Below, one piece after another: positions 40,273 through 49,442 of a DNA stretch of 64,000 nucleotides. The stretch is from an uncultured Deferribacteres bacterium (GTDB taxonomy: Bacteria; Zhuqueibacterota; JdFR-76; DREG01), in the NCBI GenBank assembly GCA_913009825.1, contig CAJVYQ010000010.1, positions 1 through 64,000 of the forward strand. Direction: 5' to 3'. The notes under the pieces are model-generated. The model searched no databases and was not told the origin of the DNA. It was given only the letters and a program-made list of their open reading frames with translations. Position numbers and translations under genes: made by a program. Positions within the stretch are counted from its first letter, which is position 1. Each line of letters starts with the position of its first letter.

Positions 40273-41123
40273 TGAAATCAGAAAAAGAAGTATATAGCGC
40301 CGCTTACCAGGGAATCGACGGCGCGTACAGTCAGGAGGCGATTTTTAGCTATTTCGGGGAAAAAGTGAAAACCTGTGGCTGTGAGACATTCGATGAAGTG
40401 ATTAAAAAAGTTGAACTTGATGAAGCGAAAACCGGTTTTTTACCTGCCGAAAATTCAGTGGCCGGAACCATCGTGCAAACGTTCGATTTGCTTTTAGAAT
40501 CAAATCTCAGTATCACCGGTGAGTTTTATCTGCCCATTCATCATAATTTGCTGGTTTTGCCGGATGTAGATGAAAAATCGATTCACACCATCTATTCTCA
40601 TCCACAGGCGCTTGCACAATGCGCACAGTTTATCAAGCGTGCCGGCTATCATTCACAGGCGGTGTGGGATACGGCCGGCAGCGCCCGGGAAATCCGGCAG
40701 AAAAAAATTACCGACGGCGCCGCCATCGCCAGCTCGCAGGCGGCAGAGGCTTATCAACTAAAAATTTTAACCTCGAATATCGAAGATGTTGTGCACAATA
40801 CGACGCGGTTTTTTATTCTGGGCAAACATACAGCGAAACCGGCGGAAAAGAATAAAACTTCTCTGCTTTTTTCCACCAGGCATGAACCGGGATCTTTGAT
40901 GAGATGTTTACAGCAATTCGCCCGGCGCGAGATCAATTTAACTAAAATTGAATCCCGCCCGGATCGTCTCCATCCCTGGCACTACATCTTTTATCTCGAT
41001 TTTGAGGGGCATGTTGAGGATCCCGTCATTGAACAGGCGTTGCTGCATCTGTTAAAACAGGCGACGTTGGTGAAAATATTGGGCAGTTACCCTATGGGAG
41101 AGAAATATGCTGCCGGCAATTGA
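40272..41123 (+). CDS. pheA: Prephenate dehydratase with ACT domain
   Basis: PheA converts prephenate to phenylpyruvate on the Phe branch. The 283-residue protein has AYQGIDGAYSQEAIFSYFGE, FLPAENSVAGTIVQTFDLL, the catalytic NTTRFFILG, and a C-terminal ACT domain with EPGSLMRCLQQFARREINLT followed by KIESRP, the Phe-binding part. The start is ATG 40272, overlapping the aroF stop. It lacks a fused chorismate mutase, since aroH supplies that activity, and overlaps tyrA by 17 bp. Confidence 0.95.
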   Translation: MKSEKEVYSAAYQGIDGAYSQEAIFSYFGEKVKTCGCETFDEVIKKVELDEAKTGFLPAENSVAGTIVQTFDLLLESNLSITGEFYLPIHHNLLVLPDVDEKSIHTIYSHPQALAQCAQFIKRAGYHSQAVWDTAGSAREIRQKKITDGAAIASSQAAEAYQLKILTSNIEDVVHNTTRFFILGKHTAKPAEKNKTSLLFSTRHEPGSLMRCLQQFARREINLTKIESRPDRLHPWHYIFYLDFEGHVEDPVIEQALLHLLKQATLVKILGSYPMGEKYAAGN

Positions 41124-41961
41124 AACAGCTTCGATTATCGGCCTGGGGCAGATTGGCGGTTCGCTGGCAATGGCATTGAAAAAAGCAGGTTATTTCCCCA
41201 AGTTGGGCGGATTTGATTCTGATAAAAAACGTCGGCAACTGGCTGCATCTTTTCTAGATCAACATTTTGAAACTATCGAGGACGCATTCGAAAAGAGTGA
41301 TCTTCTTATTTTAGCAACTCCGGTCGGAGATATTTTGCACCTGCTCGAATTTGGCTTCCAACATTATCCCCAAAAACTTTATTCCGACGTTGGCAGCGCT
41401 AAGCAGCCCATGATGAAACTGGCAGCCGGTTACAAAGATATCCGTTTTGTTGGCGGTCATCCGCTGGCCGGCAGCGAAAAAAGCGGCGAATCCGGCTGGG
41501 ATGAAACTTTGTTTGAAGATAAACCCTATTTTTATGTTCCCGCGCCGAATCCGCCTGCCAAAGATGTGGAACTGCTTGTCGAAATGATCCGGGCGATCAA
41601 AGCGGTGCCTCATCCCATTGCCGCAGATGTCCATGATCGTGCTCTGGCGGCAACCAGCCATTTGCCGCTGCTGTTCTCATTATCTGTGATGTCAACTTAC
41701 ATGGAAAATGAAATTAACTTGCAGCCGTTTCTTGGCGGCGGTTTCAAATCCGTGGTCCGCCTGAGCGGCGGCTCCCCGGAAATGGGCAGAGATTTGCTGC
41801 TCAGTAACCGGGAGAATATTTTGTCAGAATTGAACCGCTATCGGATGGGTTTGACTGCGCTGCAAAATATGCTCGAAACCAACAATGAAGGTAAATTACT
41901 TACGATAATGGAAAAGATTCACGAAAAATATTGGCTGCTTTTTCCGGAGCAGGCAAAATGA
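41107..41961 (+). CDS. tyrA: Prephenate/arogenate dehydrogenase
   Basis: TyrA oxidatively decarboxylates prephenate to 4-hydroxyphenylpyruvate on the Tyr branch. The 284-residue protein has the NAD-binding ASIIGLGQIGGSLAMALKKA, YSDVGSAKQ, the catalytic GGHPLAGSEKSG and the helical dimer domain with ATSHLPLLFSLSVM. No ACT domain is attached. It starts inside pheA and its stop overlaps the aroA start (ATGA), so translation is coupled. Confidence 0.94.
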   Translation: MLPAIETASIIGLGQIGGSLAMALKKAGYFPKLGGFDSDKKRRQLAASFLDQHFETIEDAFEKSDLLILATPVGDILHLLEFGFQHYPQKLYSDVGSAKQPMMKLAAGYKDIRFVGGHPLAGSEKSGESGWDETLFEDKPYFYVPAPNPPAKDVELLVEMIRAIKAVPHPIAADVHDRALAATSHLPLLFSLSVMSTYMENEINLQPFLGGGFKSVVRLSGGSPEMGRDLLLSNRENILSELNRYRMGLTALQNMLETNNEGKLLTIMEKIHEKYWLLFPEQAK

Positions 41962-43235
41962 TGAGAATATTTCCGGCCGGAAAAATAAGCGGCACTCTGC
42001 ATGTTCCGGGCGATAAATCGATCTCCCACCGCGTACTAATTCTTGCTTCGCTGGCGAAAGGGGAGTCCTTTTTCTCCGGCTTATCTACCGGTGCAGATGT
42101 TCAATCCACGATGAATGTTCTATGTCGGTTGGGGACAAAAATAGAATTGGACGGGGAAAACATAGTCGTTACCGGGAAAGGAAGATTTGCCTACCGGGAA
42201 CCGAAAACTGTTTTGGATTGCGGAAATTCCGGCACTTCTGCCCGTTTACTCACCGGAGTGATTGCCGGACAAAAATGTTTTGCCGTTTTGTCCGGTGATG
42301 AATCTCTGCGCAGCCGGCCGATGAAACGGGTTATTGCTCCATTGAGTGAAATGGGCGCCCGGATCTGGGGCAGAAAGAAAAATGCTTTACTACCGTTGGC
42401 TATTTTGGGAACGTCATTGCACGGAATCGAATATCACACACCCACGGCGAGCGCTCAGATAAAAACGGCAATTCTGCTGGCCGGTCTGCTGGCGGAAGGA
42501 GAAACCACGGTGACGGAACCGGCGCCGAGCAGGGATCACACGGAGCGGCTGTTTCACTGGCTGGGCTTTTCGTTCACAAAACAGGGGTTGACATCCAAAA
42601 TAGAACCCTCGAATATTCCCGCTTTTTCCATGGCTGTTCCCGGTGATTTTTCTTCTGCGGCCTATTTTATTGCCCTGGGCGTATTGCATAAAAAGTCTCG
42701 TTTAACACTGAAATCCGTGAATTTGAATCCGACAAGAACAGGCTTTTTGCAGGTGCTGCAGCGAATGGGCGCCGATATCCGGATTGAAATTACGGCGGAG
42801 GGACCGGAACCGGTGGGCGATGTTTTTGTTGAACCGTCGGCGTTGCAGAATGTGGAACTTACCGCGGCGGAAATTCCTTCTCTGATCGACGAACTTCCCC
42901 TGTTGGCAGTTGTGGGGACACAGGCACATGGAGAGATGCGGGTTACCGGCGCAAAAGAGCTTCGTGTGAAAGAATCGGACCGGATCACCGGCATTGTATC
43001 GCAATTGAAAAGGATGGGTGCCGGAATAGAAGAGCTGCCGGACGGATTTGTGGTTGAAGGTCCGGTGAAACTCCGGGGTTCGGCGCTCACTTCCAATCAG
43101 GATCACCGTATCGCCATGGCGCTGACCGTTGCCGCTTATCTTGCCGGGGGCGAATCGAAATTATTCGGCGAGAAATGGGTGACCATTTCGTTCCCGGAAT
43201 TTTACCGCCTGCTTTCTCAAATTAGCAAGGAATAA
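41958..43235 (+). CDS. aroA: 3-phosphoshikimate 1-carboxyvinyltransferase (EPSP synthase)
   Basis: AroA adds PEP to shikimate-3-phosphate. The 425-residue protein has VPGDKSISHRVLILASLAKG, LDCGNSGTSARLLTGVIAGQ, GDESLRSRPMKRVIAPL, KESDRI and NQDHRIAMAL. The start is ATG 41958, overlapping the tyrA stop; the open frame upstream of it lies inside tyrA. The GNSGTSARL segment is that of the common class I/II enzymes. One base separates it from aroE. Confidence 0.96.
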   Translation: MMRIFPAGKISGTLHVPGDKSISHRVLILASLAKGESFFSGLSTGADVQSTMNVLCRLGTKIELDGENIVVTGKGRFAYREPKTVLDCGNSGTSARLLTGVIAGQKCFAVLSGDESLRSRPMKRVIAPLSEMGARIWGRKKNALLPLAILGTSLHGIEYHTPTASAQIKTAILLAGLLAEGETTVTEPAPSRDHTERLFHWLGFSFTKQGLTSKIEPSNIPAFSMAVPGDFSSAAYFIALGVLHKKSRLTLKSVNLNPTRTGFLQVLQRMGADIRIEITAEGPEPVGDVFVEPSALQNVELTAAEIPSLIDELPLLAVVGTQAHGEMRVTGAKELRVKESDRITGIVSQLKRMGAGIEELPDGFVVEGPVKLRGSALTSNQDHRIAMALTVAAYLAGGESKLFGEKWVTISFPEFYRLLSQISKE

Positions 43236-43236
43236 G

Positions 43237-44082
43237 ATGAAATTACTTGGTTTATTAGGCTATCCGCTATCACACAGTTTTTCACCGCGTATGATTAATA
43301 AAATTGCCCGGAAAAATAATTGGGATTGCAGTTACCATCCTTTTTCCATTCCCGGAGATAAAATGGCCGATTTTATAAAGGCGGTAAAATTACTGCCCGT
43401 TGCCGGGTTTAATGTAACCGTTCCGTACAAACAATCCATCCTTCAATATTGCGACGAACTTTCGGCCGGTGTGCGTGAAATTGGCGCCGCCAACACAATT
43501 ATCAACGACCGGGGCAGATTGATTGCCCGGAATACGGATGTTACCGGTTTTAAGTACGGCATGAAAAATTTACTGCCGGAAAATATAAATCTGTCCGGCG
43601 CTCTCATTTTAGGCGCCGGCGGCGTTGCCCGGGCGGTAGTTTATGCGCTGAAAAAAATGGACTGCCGTAACTTTTACCTGACCGATGTGAACCCGGAAAA
43701 AGAACGGCAATGGCGGGAAGAGGTGAGCGGTATGTTCAATAATTGTGAGATTCATTTCTTCACGCCGCAAACGGAACGACTGCGGGAGCTGTTGAGTAGT
43801 GTAAATTTAATCATTCAGGCCACGCCGGTTGGCATGTTTCCAAATATAAATGAAGCGGTTCAGTTTCCGTTCGAAAATCTTACGCAGAATCACTATGTTT
43901 ACGATCTGGTTTATAACCCACTGGAAACAAAATTTGTCCGCCTGGCAAAACAATCCGGCGCGCAAGCGCATAATGGATTGAATATGCTGGCCGCTCAGGC
44001 TGCCAAATCGTTGGAGCATTGGGGTTTTTCCGTGGCGGCGGAAGTTTTGTTTAATACTCTTTTAGCAGAAAATCAAAGTTAA
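43237..44082 (+). CDS. aroE: Shikimate dehydrogenase
   Basis: AroE reduces 3-dehydroshikimate to shikimate with NADPH. The 281-residue protein shows LLGYPLSHSFSPRMIN, GFNVTVPYKQSI with the catalytic Lys, IGAANTI, NTDVTGF, the NADP-binding ALILGAGGVARAVVYALKKM and NGLNMLAAQAAKSLEHW. It lies between aroA and aroC and is cotranscribed. Confidence 0.95.
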   Translation: MKLLGLLGYPLSHSFSPRMINKIARKNNWDCSYHPFSIPGDKMADFIKAVKLLPVAGFNVTVPYKQSILQYCDELSAGVREIGAANTIINDRGRLIARNTDVTGFKYGMKNLLPENINLSGALILGAGGVARAVVYALKKMDCRNFYLTDVNPEKERQWREEVSGMFNNCEIHFFTPQTERLRELLSSVNLIIQATPVGMFPNINEAVQFPFENLTQNHYVYDLVYNPLETKFVRLAKQSGAQAHNGLNMLAAQAAKSLEHWGFSVAAEVLFNTLLAENQS

Positions 44083-44098
44083 AAATCGGGATATTTTC

Positions 44099-45223
44099 AT
44101 GTTGACTTATCACACCGCCGGAGATTCGCACGGTAAAATGCTCCTTGGCGTTTTGACAGGATTTCCGGCACATGTTCCTCTTTCCGTGGAAAAAATCAAT
44201 GCCGTGTTGGCTCGGCGCCAGGCCGGATACGGACGTAGTAAGCGGCAGCAGATCGAGAAAGATGAGGTGGAAATTGTCGCCGGTTTCTGGCGGGGAGAAT
44301 CCACCGGCGCGCCGCTTGGACTTACGGTGAAGAACAAAGCCGGTAAAATACAAAAAACGGTGCGGCCGCGAACCGTTCCCCGTCCGGGTCATGCGGATTT
44401 AGCCGGTGCATGGAAATATGGTTGGGAACATGATTTTAATCCGGTCATCGAAAGGTCCAGCGCCCGGGAAACTGCTATGCGGGTTGCTATTGGCGCGATT
44501 TGTTCTGCGTTTTTACGGGAATTAGGTGTCGAAGTGCTGGGACATGTCCGCCGCATCGGCGACGTGGAAACAGAAATCGGGGAATTGCCTTTGGGGAAAA
44601 TGAGGCAGATTATGGAAAAATCCCCTTTCCATTGCTTGGATGCCGGTGTTGAAGAAAAAATGCGTCAACTTGTCGATGATATCCGGGAAGAAGGCGACAG
44701 TCTTGGCGGTGAAGTGGAAGTGATTGTGGAGAATGCTCCGCCGGGATTGGGAAATCCGGGCGATGCAGATCAACGGCTGGACGCACAATTGGCACAGGCC
44801 ATGATGAGTATCCCCTCGGTGAAAGCGGTGGAAATCGGTGACGGCATCAGGAACTCCTATTTGCCGGGAAGTTGGGTGCATGATAAAATCAGTCTGGCCA
44901 ATCAACATATTCGGCGGGAGACCAATCGCACCGGCGGTATCGAAGGCGGGATCAGCAATGGGGAACGGATCATTGTGCGTAATTATCACAAACCGGTTCC
45001 TACCATGGTACAGGGAATCGAGAGCGTGAATTTGCAGGACGGCACTTCCCAAAAAGCGCCTTATATTCGCTCGGATGTTGTAGTGATCCCTGCTGCCTCC
45101 GTTGTTGCCGAAGCAATGGCCGCTTTTGTGATTGTCAAAGCGATACTGGAAAAATTTGGTCATGATCATTTAGAGGACATTAAAAAAAATATAGAGAATT
45201 ACAAAAACAGATTGAAATTTTAG
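44099..45223 (+). CDS. aroC: Chorismate synthase
   Basis: AroC makes chorismate from EPSP using reduced FMN. The 374-residue protein has HTAGDSHGKMLLGVLTGFPA, RRQAGYGRSKRQQIEKDEVE, RPGHADLAGAWKY, ARETAMRVAIGA and GIEGGISNGERI. It follows aroE by 16 bp. The 196-bp gap after it contains a weak GTAGAAAA/TTTTCTAC hairpin, which may reduce read-through into aroKB. Confidence 0.95.
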   Translation: MLTYHTAGDSHGKMLLGVLTGFPAHVPLSVEKINAVLARRQAGYGRSKRQQIEKDEVEIVAGFWRGESTGAPLGLTVKNKAGKIQKTVRPRTVPRPGHADLAGAWKYGWEHDFNPVIERSSARETAMRVAIGAICSAFLRELGVEVLGHVRRIGDVETEIGELPLGKMRQIMEKSPFHCLDAGVEEKMRQLVDDIREEGDSLGGEVEVIVENAPPGLGNPGDADQRLDAQLAQAMMSIPSVKAVEIGDGIRNSYLPGSWVHDKISLANQHIRRETNRTGGIEGGISNGERIIVRNYHKPVPTMVQGIESVNLQDGTSQKAPYIRSDVVVIPAASVVAEAMAAFVIVKAILEKFGHDHLEDIKKNIENYKNRLKF

Positions 45224-45419
45224 TTCCGGCGGGGTTCGTCCGGTTTCGTATTGTAACGCTTCGGGCAGGTAGAAAAACATTCTCCTGTTTTCTACTTCAA
45301 GGGGGGGGATGAGCGGGGCAGATAGATGTAAAACAATTTTTTAGCACAATCAAATCATATCCGTATTGTTGCTCTTTCTTTGTTGAATTCTGCCTGTTTG
45401 ATTATCGGAGCTTTTTATA

Positions 45420-47033
45420 ATGGCACAAAATTCATCTTTCTCAATCCAGTTCAAATCTTCCCGCATCGTCCTTGCCGGTATGATGGGTTCCGGCAAATCA
45501 ACCGTGGCAAAAATTCTTGCCGATTACCTGGATTGGGATTTTATCGACACCGATGCTCTCATCGAAAAGAGGCATGGAAAAACCATCAGGGAAATCTTTG
45601 CCGATGAGGGGGAACCTTATTTTCGCAATCTGGAACGGGATTTGGTGAAAGAGCTTCAAGCCCGGAATCACTGTGTTATCGCTACCGGCGGCGGTATGAT
45701 TGTTCCCGAAGAAAACAGAAATTTACTTCATCGGGATTCGCTCTTTGTGCATCTGCATTCTTCGGTTCAGGAACTGATGGAACGGTTAGAAAAAGCTACC
45801 AACCGTCCCCTGCTTTTGCGCGGAGAATTGCTGGAGGAGCTGCAAAAAATTTATTGTGACCGGGCCGGAATTTACGAAGGATTGCCAATCCAGATTCTTA
45901 CGGATGATAAAACGCCGGTTCAGATTGCCTGGGAAATTTTGCTGCAGTTGGTACATTCCCATGAGATCATCTCCGGCGGAAAAGCCGTGGTGCATGTGGG
46001 ATTAAATCTGACTTCTGTTTTGGCTGACATTCTGGAACAGGGAATTATTTCTACTCCGGTTTTTATTCTGGCGGATGAATATTTCTGGCCGATCGCAGGA
46101 AAGTTTTACATGGAGAGAGTCCTGGCAGAAATGGATCGCAGCCCAAATCTCCATTTGATGCTAATTTCCAGTTCAGAGCAGAACAAATCCATCGAAACGG
46201 CCACAGTTATGTGGCGGGAGATGATTGAAGCCGGCGCCGATCGCAACAGTGTATTGGTAGTATTGGGTGGCGGCGTGCCCGGCGATGTAGGCGGGTTTGT
46301 TGCTTCCACCCTGTTTCGCGGCATCCGTTTGATTCAAATCCCGACTACTCTGTTGGCGCAGATCGATTCTTCCATCGGCGGGAAAACAGGCGTCAATTTG
46401 CAGGACACCAAAAATATGGTTGGCACCTTTTATCCCGCTCATCACACGCTGATCGATCCATTGCTATTGCTGACTCTTCCCGAACGGGAGATGAGCAGCG
46501 GCCTGGCGGAGATGATTAAAACGGCGCTGCTGGGGGATTATGAGTTGTTCGGTTTCCTTGAAGAAAACATGCCCAAAATTTTGCACGAACAATTGCCTCT
46601 GTTGCTCCGGGCGGTTACACGAACGGCCAAAATCAAAGTGGAGATTGTGGAAGAAGATCTGTATGAAAAAAGCGGAAGCCGGATTTTACTGAATCTGGGG
46701 CATACCTACGGCCACGCCATCGAAGTTTTGAGCGATTACAAATTGAAACACGGTGAAGCGGTATCTCTCGGGATGGTGCTGGCAGCAAAACTTGGGGTAA
46801 AATTAGGCTATTGTGATGACGCCATACTCAATCGTTTAACAACTTTATTGAAACAGGCTCAACTTCCCGTTAAATTGCCGGATATGAAGAAAGAAGAAAT
46901 CCTTGGGAAAATCAAACGCGATAAAAAAAGAACCAATCAGGTTTTGCGTTTTGTTTTTCCCAAAGAGATCGGCCGGGCGAATGCAGTACCGCTTGAATCT
47001 GAAGAAAAATTGCTGTTGGCTTTTGATGATTAA
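45420..47033 (+). CDS. aroKB: Fused shikimate kinase / 3-dehydroquinate synthase
   Basis: The 537-residue protein has an AroK domain (about 12-180) with P-loop GMMGSGKST (20-28), FIDTDALIEKRHGKTI, and ATGGGMIVPEEN. An AroB domain (about 190-535) follows with VVLGGGVPGDVGGFVASTLF, QIPTTLLAQIDSSIGGKTG, GLAEMIKTALLGD and NLGHTYGHAIEV with zinc ligands. It joins steps 2 and 5 of the shikimate pathway. The operon has no 3-dehydroquinate dehydratase (AroD/AroQ), so step 3 must be encoded elsewhere. Confidence 0.95.
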   Translation: MAQNSSFSIQFKSSRIVLAGMMGSGKSTVAKILADYLDWDFIDTDALIEKRHGKTIREIFADEGEPYFRNLERDLVKELQARNHCVIATGGGMIVPEENRNLLHRDSLFVHLHSSVQELMERLEKATNRPLLLRGELLEELQKIYCDRAGIYEGLPIQILTDDKTPVQIAWEILLQLVHSHEIISGGKAVVHVGLNLTSVLADILEQGIISTPVFILADEYFWPIAGKFYMERVLAEMDRSPNLHLMLISSSEQNKSIETATVMWREMIEAGADRNSVLVVLGGGVPGDVGGFVASTLFRGIRLIQIPTTLLAQIDSSIGGKTGVNLQDTKNMVGTFYPAHHTLIDPLLLLTLPEREMSSGLAEMIKTALLGDYELFGFLEENMPKILHEQLPLLLRAVTRTAKIKVEIVEEDLYEKSGSRILLNLGHTYGHAIEVLSDYKLKHGEAVSLGMVLAAKLGVKLGYCDDAILNRLTTLLKQAQLPVKLPDMKKEEILGKIKRDKKRTNQVLRFVFPKEIGRANAVPLESEEKLLLAFDD

Positions 47034-47130
47034 ACAATTCACGTAGTACAATTACTTTACTTGATTTATTTCATCTTGCCTCATGGTAAAATTATTCTTA
47101 TCTTTAGGTCAAAATCATGGAGATTCCATT

Positions 47131-47334
47131 ATGGATATGATTAAAAAACAATATATTGTTGATGAGAAAAACAGAAAAATCGGAGTTCGGTTAGATATTG
47201 GCACTTTCAATAAAATTGAAGAGTTGCTGGAGAATTATGCTCTGGTTCAGTTAATGAAGGAGAATGAAAACGAAGACAAATTAGATAGAAAAAATGCAGA
47301 GACCTTTTATCGTCAATTGGAAAAAGCAGCTTGA
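47131..47334 (+). CDS. Antitoxin-like protein
   Basis: The 67-residue protein begins MDMIKKQYIVDEKNRKIGVR, like antitoxins that precede RelE/ParE toxins, and ends with a charged helix. The start is ATG 47131, because TGGAGA precedes it; an earlier ATG at 47083 lacks a ribosome site. Its stop overlaps the TTG start of a RelE-like toxin gene that carries a premature stop. Confidence 0.65.
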   Translation: MDMIKKQYIVDEKNRKIGVRLDIGTFNKIEELLENYALVQLMKENENEDKLDRKNAETFYRQLEKAA

Positions 47335-47597
47335 AAGTTAAGTATCGAAGAAAATTTTTAATTGAATTGGCGAAGATTCCTGCAAAGACGAGAAGTCGTA
47401 TGGAACAATTTGTCTTTAATGATGTCCCCAATGCGATATTCATTTCCGAAATTAGTAAAATGGAAAAGCTCAAGTGATATTCAGTGTTTTATAAAGTGCG
47501 TTCCGGCTCTTATCGAATCGGGATCAGAATGGAAAATGATGCTATTATTTTTGAGCGAGTTCGTCATCGCAAAGATATTTATCGCTGTTTCCCATAA
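47331..47597 (+). pseudogene. RelE/ParE-like toxin with an in-frame TGA
   Basis: From TTG 47331 the frame reads LKVKYRRKFLIELAKIPAKT and later ISKMEKLK, then TGA at 47475-47477, then YSVFYKVRSGSYRIGIRMEN, IFERVRHRKDIYRCFP and TAA. Relatives have Gly at the stop position (KLKGY...YRIRVGDYRIGI), so one G-to-T change (GGA to TGA) explains the break. All flanking sequence is well preserved, so the mutation is recent or suppressed. Confidence 0.82.
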
Positions 47598-47602
47598 AAG
47601 TA

Positions 47603-48904
47603 ATGATTACGAATGATTTTCACTTAGAAAATATGTATTTATCAACAAAGAAGACTGAAGTTGATTTAAAAAGAACACTTCAAAATTTTTCCCTGCAATC
47701 TTCATCTGATCTGTTCAATGGGATATCAAGTTGCAATACCAGTATCGAATATTTGAAAATAGATGATTTAACCTATCCCAAATTCACCAATGAATTTTGG
47801 ACTGCCAAACAGCGTCAGGCTTCTTCACTCCATGAAATTGCCTATCGCGCTTGTTTTAAAGGGCAGTTGCCGCGATTTTTTATCGAATTGCTCACCAATC
47901 CGTGCGATACGGTTTACGACCCTTTTTCCGGCCGGGGAACGACTGTCATCGAGGCGGCTCTGCTGGGACGCAACGTCATCGCCAACGACATTAATCCCCT
48001 GAGTGAAATTCTTTCCCGGCCACGATTATCTATCCCGGAAATTCCCGCGGTGCAAAAACATCTTGCACAAATTGAATTCAGCGAAAATGCCGAAGCGGAC
48101 ATCGATCTGTCCATGTTTTATCATCCCGCAACTCTGTCTGAAATTGTTTCGCTGCGAAATTATTTGCAGGAACGCCGCCTTACCGGCTCAGAAGATGATC
48201 CGGACCGGTGGATTCGCATGGTTGCCACCAATCGCCTTACCGGCCATTCGGCCGGCTTTTTTTCTGTATATTCACTCCCGCCCAATCAGGCGGTGACGCA
48301 GGAAAGCCAAAGGAAAATCAATCTCAAACGGAATCAAAAACCGGCATATCGGGATACTAAAAAACTGATTCTGAAAAAGTCAAAATCGCTGTTAAGAAAT
48401 CTGTCCTCTGTCCAGAAAGAAAATCTGAAGAATGCCGCGAAAAGCGCTCTGTTTTTAGCCGAAGATGCAAGAAAAACAAGCCGGATTCCAAACGATTCAG
48501 TTCAACTAACGGTAACCTCTCCTCCCTTCTTAAATATTGTGCAGTACGCCGGTGACAACTGGCTGCGCTGCTGGTTTAACGGCATTCATCCGGATGAAGT
48601 AGCAGGGAGAATTACGATGTCGCGTACTGTCGATCGATGGTCGAAAGTAATGGGCGATGTGTTCAATGAACTTTTTCGTCTCACCAAACACAATGGCTGG
48701 GTTGCATTCGAAGTGGGAGAGGTGCGAAAGGGCAAGGTAAAGCTTGAAGAAAAAGTGATCCCATTGGGAACCGCTGCGGGTTTTGCCTGTGAAGCGATTT
48801 TGATCAACCGGCAGCAGTTTACAAAAACATCCAATATTTGGGGTATCAAAAACAATGAGCGAGGAACCAACTCAAACCGGATCGTCATCTTCCGTAAAAC
48901 GTAA
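47603..48904 (+). CDS. Site-specific DNA methyltransferase, probably N4-cytosine
   Basis: The 433-residue protein has SAM-binding motif VYDPFSGRGTTVIEAALLGR (about residues 104-123) and catalytic motif TVTSPPFLNIVQYAGDNW (303-320). SPPF/SPPY is usual for N4-cytosine methylases, while adenine enzymes have DPPY/NPPY. SAM motif before catalytic motif indicates a circularly permuted order. The C-terminus resembles DNA_methylase N4/N6 domains. It overlaps the next gene, a PD-ExK nuclease, by 50 bp; together they make a type II restriction-modification pair. The target sequence is not inferable. Confidence 0.82.
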   Translation: MITNDFHLENMYLSTKKTEVDLKRTLQNFSLQSSSDLFNGISSCNTSIEYLKIDDLTYPKFTNEFWTAKQRQASSLHEIAYRACFKGQLPRFFIELLTNPCDTVYDPFSGRGTTVIEAALLGRNVIANDINPLSEILSRPRLSIPEIPAVQKHLAQIEFSENAEADIDLSMFYHPATLSEIVSLRNYLQERRLTGSEDDPDRWIRMVATNRLTGHSAGFFSVYSLPPNQAVTQESQRKINLKRNQKPAYRDTKKLILKKSKSLLRNLSSVQKENLKNAAKSALFLAEDARKTSRIPNDSVQLTVTSPPFLNIVQYAGDNWLRCWFNGIHPDEVAGRITMSRTVDRWSKVMGDVFNELFRLTKHNGWVAFEVGEVRKGKVKLEEKVIPLGTAAGFACEAILINRQQFTKTSNIWGIKNNERGTNSNRIVIFRKT

Positions 48905-49442
48905 GTTTAGTAGAAGCTATCCATTTGTGCTGATTGGCGGAGAGATGATTGCGGCGGCGCAGAAGTTGATACCAACCACAAAAGTTAACCGTACTGTAGC
49001 CTCAAAAATCGATACCCTTTCCGGTCATCTGGGTGAATTTGCTTTTGCGCAATATTTTTACGGCGACTGGCGCGAAAACCGGGTTGGTAAAAACAGGGGG
49101 CAGCCGGATTTCCCGGATGTGGAGATCAAAACATCTGCTTTTCCGTTCAGTGAAAATCTGAACTTGTTGGTGCGCGAAGATTATGCAAAAAAGCGCAAAC
49201 CCAGATATTATGTTCAGATTATTCTGAATGTCCCATCGAGATATGCCGAAAAGATCAAACCGAATGTGAAAGCCGTAATTTGTGGTTATGCCACATCCGG
49301 TGAAGTCGACGCAGGGCCCAAAAGAGATTTTGGCTCGAAAATTAGTGGAAAAGGGGGGTACTTGTGTTATTATATTCCGATAATAAATTTGCATCCGATC
49401 CGGGAATTGAAATCGATTCTACCGCAAGCTATTTCGAAGTGA
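48855..49442 (+). CDS. Type II restriction endonuclease (PD-(D/E)xK), partner of the methyltransferase
   Basis: The 195-residue protein has LSGHLGEFAFAQYFYG followed by GQPDFPDVEIKTSAF. That gives a conserved Glu, the catalytic Asp in PDFPD and the E-x-K in VEIK, which is the PD-(D/E)xK core in a short nuclease. No other domain is seen. It overlaps the methylase gene and is probably translationally coupled to it, which would delay nuclease production. I do not recognise the specificity. Confidence 0.72.
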   Translation: MSEEPTQTGSSSSVKRKFSRSYPFVLIGGEMIAAAQKLIPTTKVNRTVASKIDTLSGHLGEFAFAQYFYGDWRENRVGKNRGQPDFPDVEIKTSAFPFSENLNLLVREDYAKKRKPRYYVQIILNVPSRYAEKIKPNVKAVICGYATSGEVDAGPKRDFGSKISGKGGYLCYYIPIINLHPIRELKSILPQAISK

